From: Kordia periserrulae
GTDB taxonomy: Bacteria; Bacteroidota; Bacteroidia; Flavobacteriales; Flavobacteriaceae
Assembly (NCBI RefSeq): GCF_003054265.1
Contig: NZ_QBKT01000006.1
Location: 1 to 64,000, forward strand
Reading direction: 5' to 3'
Length of the DNA: 64,000 nt
The position numbers and the translations under genes were made by a program. This document shows positions 59,417 through 64,000 of the stretch, piece after piece. Below the pieces are notes generated by a model. The model did no database searches, had not been told where the DNA came from, and worked only from the letters and a program-made list of their open reading frames with translations. Position 1 is the stretch's first letter. Every line of letters begins with the position of its first letter.

Positions 59417-62400
59417 TTATTTCTTGATGAATTTCTTGCTAGCAACTTTATTTCTTGAGGTGAATTTTGCATAGTACATTCCTGGCGCTAAACGCTGAAC
59501 GTCTACTTTGTATTCACTTCCGAATGAGCTTACCGTTGTGTTTACTACTTGATAACCTCTGTCGTTGTAGATTTCTACCGTAACATCGCCTGCAAACTCA
59601 TCTGCGTTGATAGCGATATCTCTTACGGTTGGGTTTGGATACAAACGCAATCTTTCAGATACATCTTCTGGAGCTGCGTCAATGCTGCTACCGTTGGTAA
59701 ATAGTACATCATCTTCATTTGCTGCTCTTGATGTAGAGTTTGCATCTTCCACTTTAATACCAAAGTTGATATCAACCAAGTTTGTATTTAAGTTTGTTGG
59801 ATATACACCATCTGGGTTCGCTGTTCCAGAATCTGGATCGAATGTTGGTGTGTACGTTGTAAAGATGGTATCTTCTGGAATGATGACTACGATGAATACT
59901 TGTCCTCCTGGAATATCATCTACTAAGTAGTTAGGATTTAAGAATCCGAATCCACTATTCGATGTTTGTGTAAATGCTACTAACAAGTCTAAGTTAGGAT
60001 CAAATGTTCCAGATAAGTCAGTATCAGCATAGATTTCTACTGGTAATCCGTCAATTGACTCTTCTCCAGCATCAATGATTCCGTTTGCGTTTTGGTCATT
60101 AAATACAACTCCTGTTACTTGGAACAATGTCGATGCGATTTTGATACCAAAATCAACATCAATTGCGTTGGTATTGATACTAGAAATAGCTCTACTATTT
60201 GGTGTTGTAAGTGTTCCGTTTGATGGCACCGTTGGTACTACCAATACATTTTGAAGGTTTACGTTAGAGAATTGATAGAAACCAGTTGCTGAAGTCGTAA
60301 TTGTACTTAATGATCTATCAACCATATCTAAAGCTCCGTTTGCGTTAACATCTTCGTAAAGTGTTACTGCAACTCCTTCCAATCGAGATTCTGTACTATC
60401 TTTTATTTGGTCAGCATCTTGATCGTCCCAAACAATACCAGAAACATTGTACAATACTACTAATTGTCTGTTGATACCAAAGTCAATTGTTGTAGAAGTG
60501 CTTCCTGTTACCACAACACTTACTGGTGTTGTTGGTGTAAATGTAAATTGAGGTGTATTTGCTGGTAATACCATTTGTACAATTACATTTGGAGCCGTAA
60601 TTCCTGTAAAGTTGTAGTTTCCACTTCTATCAGAAGTTGCGGTTGCAATTAATGGTTCACCTCTGTCTACTCTTCCGTTTTGGTTTAAGTCTTCATATAA
60701 GTTGATAACCACACCTGACAATCCTGCTTCTGTTGTAGCATTCACTCCATCAGCGTTTACGTCGTTAAATACATTTCCTGAGATATTGTAGTTTGCTGGT
60801 GCACGATTTACACCAAAATCAACATCCGTAATGTCTGTATCTACAGAGCTTAAGTTAAAGCTACTAGCCGTTGTTAATAAATAAGTGAATCCTCCACCAT
60901 TGTCAGGTACTGTAATTGCTACAATTGTGTTTTGAACTGTAACGTTTAAGAACGAATATGTTCCGTCAGCTGCTGTTGTTGTTGTTGTAATTAGCGTATC
61001 CTCGCTTCCTACTCTTCCATCAGCATCCTCATCTACATACAAGGAAATTGTTACATTTTCTAATCTTCCTGTTTCAGTAGCATCTAAGATTGCATTTTCA
61101 TTGTCATCATCATACACAGTTCCGAAGATACTATAGTCTACGATTAATACTCGATCAATTCCGAAGTCAACATCTGTTACGTTTGTAATTGCTGAACTTA
61201 CTGCTTGTGCGTCTGCTGTAGTTAACGTGTATGTGAAATCTGCTGTATTTGTTGGTACTGTTACCGCAACAATTGTATTTCTTACAGTAACTCCTGTAAA
61301 GCTATAGTCACCAGCTGTTGTGCTTGATGTTGTTGTACTGATTGCAGTATCTCCCGCATCAAGAATTCCATCACCGTTGTTGTCAGCGTATAATGTTACT
61401 GTTACTGCTTCTACAAATCCTTCAGTAGCATCTTTAATTCCGTCACCGTTATCATCGTCAAATACAGTTCCTGAAATATCATATAAGATAACTTCTACTT
61501 CATTGATTCCGAAATCAGCTCCTGTAATATCTGTAATTAAAGAACTCGTATCTATTGAACCCGCTGTAGTTAATGTGTATGTAAAGTTTGCAGTGTTTGC
61601 AGGTACGGTTACTTCCACTACAGTGTTTTCAACCGTTACATTTGAGAAGCTGTAGGAACCGTCGTTTGCAGTTGTAGCCGTTACGATTACTGTATCACCA
61701 GCATCTACTGCTCCGTCTGCATTTGTATCAGCGTATAACGTTACTGTGATATTTTGTAAATCACGCTCTCCAGCATCTGCTGTACCGTTTTCGTTGTCGT
61801 CATCAAATACAGTTCCTGAGATGTTGTAATCAATAACTTGCTCTTTGTTAACTCCGTAATTTACGTCAGTTACATCGTTGATAGTTCCTGAAACCGCTAC
61901 TACATCTGGCGTAGTTGCAACATACGTAAAGTTTGGAGAGTTTGCTGGTACTGTAAATTCTACTAATGTATTTCTTTTAGATACATTTTCAAATTGGTAT
62001 TCCCCGTTTGCTCCAGTAGCTCTGTTTGCTAATTGAACATCGTTTGCATCAAGTGCACCGTCAGCATTAACGTCTTCGTATAATCTAACAACTACGTTTT
62101 CAATTCTTCCTTCTGATGGGTTGATATCTCCACTTTCGTTGTCGTCATCAAACACCACTCCTGAGATGTTGTAGTCAATAACTTCTACTTCGTTGATTCC
62201 GAAGTTTACGCCTGTTACGTCTGTAGTTGTTGAACTTGTATTTACTGAACCTGCAGTTGTTAATGTATACGTGAACGCAGGTGTGTTTCCTGGAACAGTT
62301 ACTGCTACTACTGTATTTTCTACAGTTACGTTTGAGAAACTGTACGTTCCGTCTGCAGCTGTTGTTGCTGTTCCGATTACCGTATCACCAGCGTCTACTG

Positions 62401-64000
62401 CACCGTCTGCATTGTTATCAGCATATAAAGTAACTGTGATAGATTCTAAATTATCCTCGCCAGCATCTTGCGCACCGCTTTCGTCGTTGTCATCATATAC
62501 ATTTCCTGAAATTGCATAGTCAATTACTTGAACTTCGTTGATTCCGAAATCAACTCCTGTTACGTCTGTATTGATAGAATCGATAGCCTGTGTTCCAGCA
62601 GTTGTTAATGTGTATGTAAAATCTCCAGTATTTGTTGGTACTGTTACCGCTACAATTGTATTTTGAACACATACATGTAAGAAACTGTATGTTCCATCGT
62701 TTGCAGATGTAGTTGTTGAAATTACAGTGTCGCCTGAGTCTAACAATCCGTCAGCGTTGTTATCAGCATATAACGTAAGTGTTACATTTTCTAATCCTGC
62801 TTCACCGCCATCTAAGGTTGCATTTTCGTTATTGTCATCGTATACAGTTCCGAAAACATCATAATTTATAGGAATTAATGCTTCATTAATTCCAAAATCA
62901 ACAATTACATCGTTTGTAGAACCTGATATTGCTACTACTTCTGGAGTTGTTGATGTAAATGTAGTTGTTGGAGTATTATTTGGTACAGTCACAGCTACTA
63001 ATGTTTCAGCAACATCGATATTGTTAAATTCGTATGCTCCGTTTGCATCTGTAGTTTGTGAGTTGATTACAGTATCTCCAGAATCCAACATATTATCGTT
63101 GTTGTTGTCAGCATATAATGTTACTGTAATTCCTGATGTAGCAGTTTCTCCTGCATCAATGTTTCCATCTTCGTTGTTATCGTCGTATACGATACCTTTT
63201 ACTTTGTAAGATACAGGTGGCGTTAAGTCTACATAGTCAGACGCGTCTGTAATTTTACCAACATCGTGTGGATCTAATCCTGAGATTTCAATTAAAGAAC
63301 CTAATTGTAAGCTGTTGTACGTTCTTAATTGAGCTGGCGCTGTATATTTTTGTACAAAACTTTTTAATGTACATGTTGTGTGAGGACAACCGTTGTAGTA
63401 TGTTGTAGAACATTGTCTTTTGTTCTTCAATAATTGAAGATTGCTGTACTTATCTTTCGCCATTTGCGCATATACATCTTCATTGTTTGCCCAGTCATAT
63501 CTGTTGCTATTGAAGTTGTATGCTTGTACTTGATACGATGTAGCTGCATACATTTGTCCGTTGTCATCTACTACGATATCTCCTAGTTCTCCTTTGTATA
63601 AGAAGCTAGAGTATCCCCAGTTGTCATATACTGGTCTTCCATTAGCTACAGAAGTTGTTTGACCAGAAGTATCAGCTAATCCATTAAAGCTAATTTCCAA
63701 TAAGTAAATGTTATTGTTGTATGAGCTGTAGTAGTACGTAGTTTCTGTTTGGTACGTGTTTCCTCTTTGTGCTAAGTTGTCATCTGAGGTTCCCGAATCT
63801 GCTTGTGGTAAGTCTTCTTCAGGAATGTAATCACTTACATTATCGTTAATTTGGTTTGCTTCTTCTGCTTCAATAATTACGAAATCCGCAGGAGTTTCTC
63901 CATTTCCATCTCTTCCTCCATTGTCTACAACATCTTCTTCTGTAGAAACGCTAGTTCCTCTTGTACTAAACATTCCTGTAGATGTTGTCGTTGCTGCTCT
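59417..64000 (-). CDS. SdrD-like repeat surface protein with type IX sorting domain (paralogue 2, partial)
   Basis: At least 1527 residues; the frame stays open through the right edge of the window, so the N-terminus is missing. The visible N-terminal part (about 260 residues, with CSTTYYNGCPHTTC and SSYNNNIYLLEISFNGL, GDIVVDDNGQMYAA) looks like a separate beta-propeller or lectin-like module unlike paralogue 1. Ten SdrD B-like repeats follow (VKGIVYDDNNEDGNIDAGE first, VTGVVFNDQNANGIIDAGE last), then the same type IX sorting domain. Likely a longer stalked adhesin from a duplication with different repeat number. Confidence 0.92.
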   Translation of the reverse strand, partial: RAATTTSTGMFSTRGTSVSTEEDVVDNGGRDGNGETPADFVIIEAEEANQINDNVSDYIPEEDLPQADSGTSDDNLAQRGNTYQTETTYYYSSYNNNIYLLEISFNGLADTSGQTTSVANGRPVYDNWGYSSFLYKGELGDIVVDDNGQMYAATSYQVQAYNFNSNRYDWANNEDVYAQMAKDKYSNLQLLKNKRQCSTTYYNGCPHTTCTLKSFVQKYTAPAQLRTYNSLQLGSLIEISGLDPHDVGKITDASDYVDLTPPVSYKVKGIVYDDNNEDGNIDAGETATSGITVTLYADNNNDNMLDSGDTVINSQTTDANGAYEFNNIDVAETLVAVTVPNNTPTTTFTSTTPEVVAISGSTNDVIVDFGINEALIPINYDVFGTVYDDNNENATLDGGEAGLENVTLTLYADNNADGLLDSGDTVISTTTSANDGTYSFLHVCVQNTIVAVTVPTNTGDFTYTLTTAGTQAIDSINTDVTGVDFGINEVQVIDYAISGNVYDDNDESGAQDAGEDNLESITVTLYADNNADGAVDAGDTVIGTATTAADGTYSFSNVTVENTVVAVTVPGNTPAFTYTLTTAGSVNTSSTTTDVTGVNFGINEVEVIDYNISGVVFDDDNESGDINPSEGRIENVVVRLYEDVNADGALDANDVQLANRATGANGEYQFENVSKRNTLVEFTVPANSPNFTYVATTPDVVAVSGTINDVTDVNYGVNKEQVIDYNISGTVFDDDNENGTADAGERDLQNITVTLYADTNADGAVDAGDTVIVTATTANDGSYSFSNVTVENTVVEVTVPANTANFTYTLTTAGSIDTSSLITDITGADFGINEVEVILYDISGTVFDDDNGDGIKDATEGFVEAVTVTLYADNNGDGILDAGDTAISTTTSSTTAGDYSFTGVTVRNTIVAVTVPTNTADFTYTLTTADAQAVSSAITNVTDVDFGIDRVLIVDYSIFGTVYDDDNENAILDATETGRLENVTISLYVDEDADGRVGSEDTLITTTTTAADGTYSFLNVTVQNTIVAITVPDNGGGFTYLLTTASSFNLSSVDTDITDVDFGVNRAPANYNISGNVFNDVNADGVNATTEAGLSGVVINLYEDLNQNGRVDRGEPLIATATSDRSGNYNFTGITAPNVIVQMVLPANTPQFTFTPTTPVSVVVTGSTSTTIDFGINRQLVVLYNVSGIVWDDQDADQIKDSTESRLEGVAVTLYEDVNANGALDMVDRSLSTITTSATGFYQFSNVNLQNVLVVPTVPSNGTLTTPNSRAISSINTNAIDVDFGIKIASTLFQVTGVVFNDQNANGIIDAGEESIDGLPVEIYADTDLSGTFDPNLDLLVAFTQTSNSGFGFLNPNYLVDDIPGGQVFIVVIIPEDTIFTTYTPTFDPDSGTANPDGVYPTNLNTNLVDINFGIKVEDANSTSRAANEDDVLFTNGSSIDAAPEDVSERLRLYPNPTVRDIAINADEFAGDVTVEIYNDRGYQVVNTTVSSFGSEYKVDVQRLAPGMYYAKFTSRNKVASKKFIKK

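Overview
The window is AT-rich, gene-dense bacterial DNA that reads as a member of the Bacteroidota, family Flavobacteriaceae. A marine Kordia-like genus is my guess, from the overall style only. Supporting signs are gliding/type IX secretion genes (gldH, sprE/porW), proteins ending in a type IX sorting domain, TAnnTTTG-type promoter boxes, an F-type ATP synthase operon lacking beta and epsilon, HU-CCDC81/SPOR, DUF4292, DUF4254 and DUF5687 family proteins, and GG-type RiPP precursors of the Bacteroidota kind. No rRNA, tRNA, CRISPR array, phage or transposase gene was seen.

Layout. 0.2-2.2 kb: a lipoprotein with a glycine-zipper tail, two tiny membrane proteins and a short membrane-bound AraC regulator. 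2.4-4.7 kb: a secreted M43 metalloprotease. 4.9-6.8 kb: a 3-oxoacid CoA-transferase pair split by a four-helix-bundle gene. 7-12.4 kb: PBP1A, gldH, a PSP1/RicT-like protein and trhO. 13-17 kb: recA, a lipoprotein, and an ECF sigma factor with a candidate trans-envelope regulator. 17-23.3 kb: acyltransferase, trpS, C1 peptidase, dprA, HU/SPOR protein and thioesterase. 23.4-24 kb: two lanthipeptide-like precursor genes. 24-30.7 kb (minus): EnvC-like, DUF4292, TPR, nucleotidyltransferase, dut and flippase. 31-35.6 kb: lipoprotein, membrane protein, ECF sigma factor, hydrolase and a TPR-AraC regulator. 35.9-45 kb: atpG, a four-helix-bundle gene, atpA-H-F-E-B, AtpI/AtpZ-like genes, a bactofilin and sprE. 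45.5-49.9 kb: LytTR regulator, membrane protein, aspartic protease-like protein, hydrolase and Cys-rich lipoprotein. 50-55.4 kb: ABC exporter, PaaE-like reductase, GT9 and DUF4254. 55.5-64 kb: two giant paralogous SdrD-like repeat proteins, the second cut by the window edge.

The most unusual signal is not a gene. Many intergenic gaps, mostly on one side of minus-strand genes, are filled with degenerate tandem heptamers. Examples are (TTGGCTC)11, (GTTATTC)4, and TAGATGT-TAGCTAT-TAGATAT-TAGATAT. The words differ between loci, but the 7-base step is kept. Two large related copies flank dut, and other tracts run into start regions of genes that appear to use TTG codons. Separate palindromic elements (a 75-bp hairpin in two copies, a 160-bp MITE-like nested palindrome, a 21-nt mini-palindrome) add further repeat families. 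Other points worth a look are the orphan precursor pair with its shared promoter box, the two operon-interrupting four-helix-bundle genes, and the lipoprotein plus mini-membrane-protein cassette at the left end.
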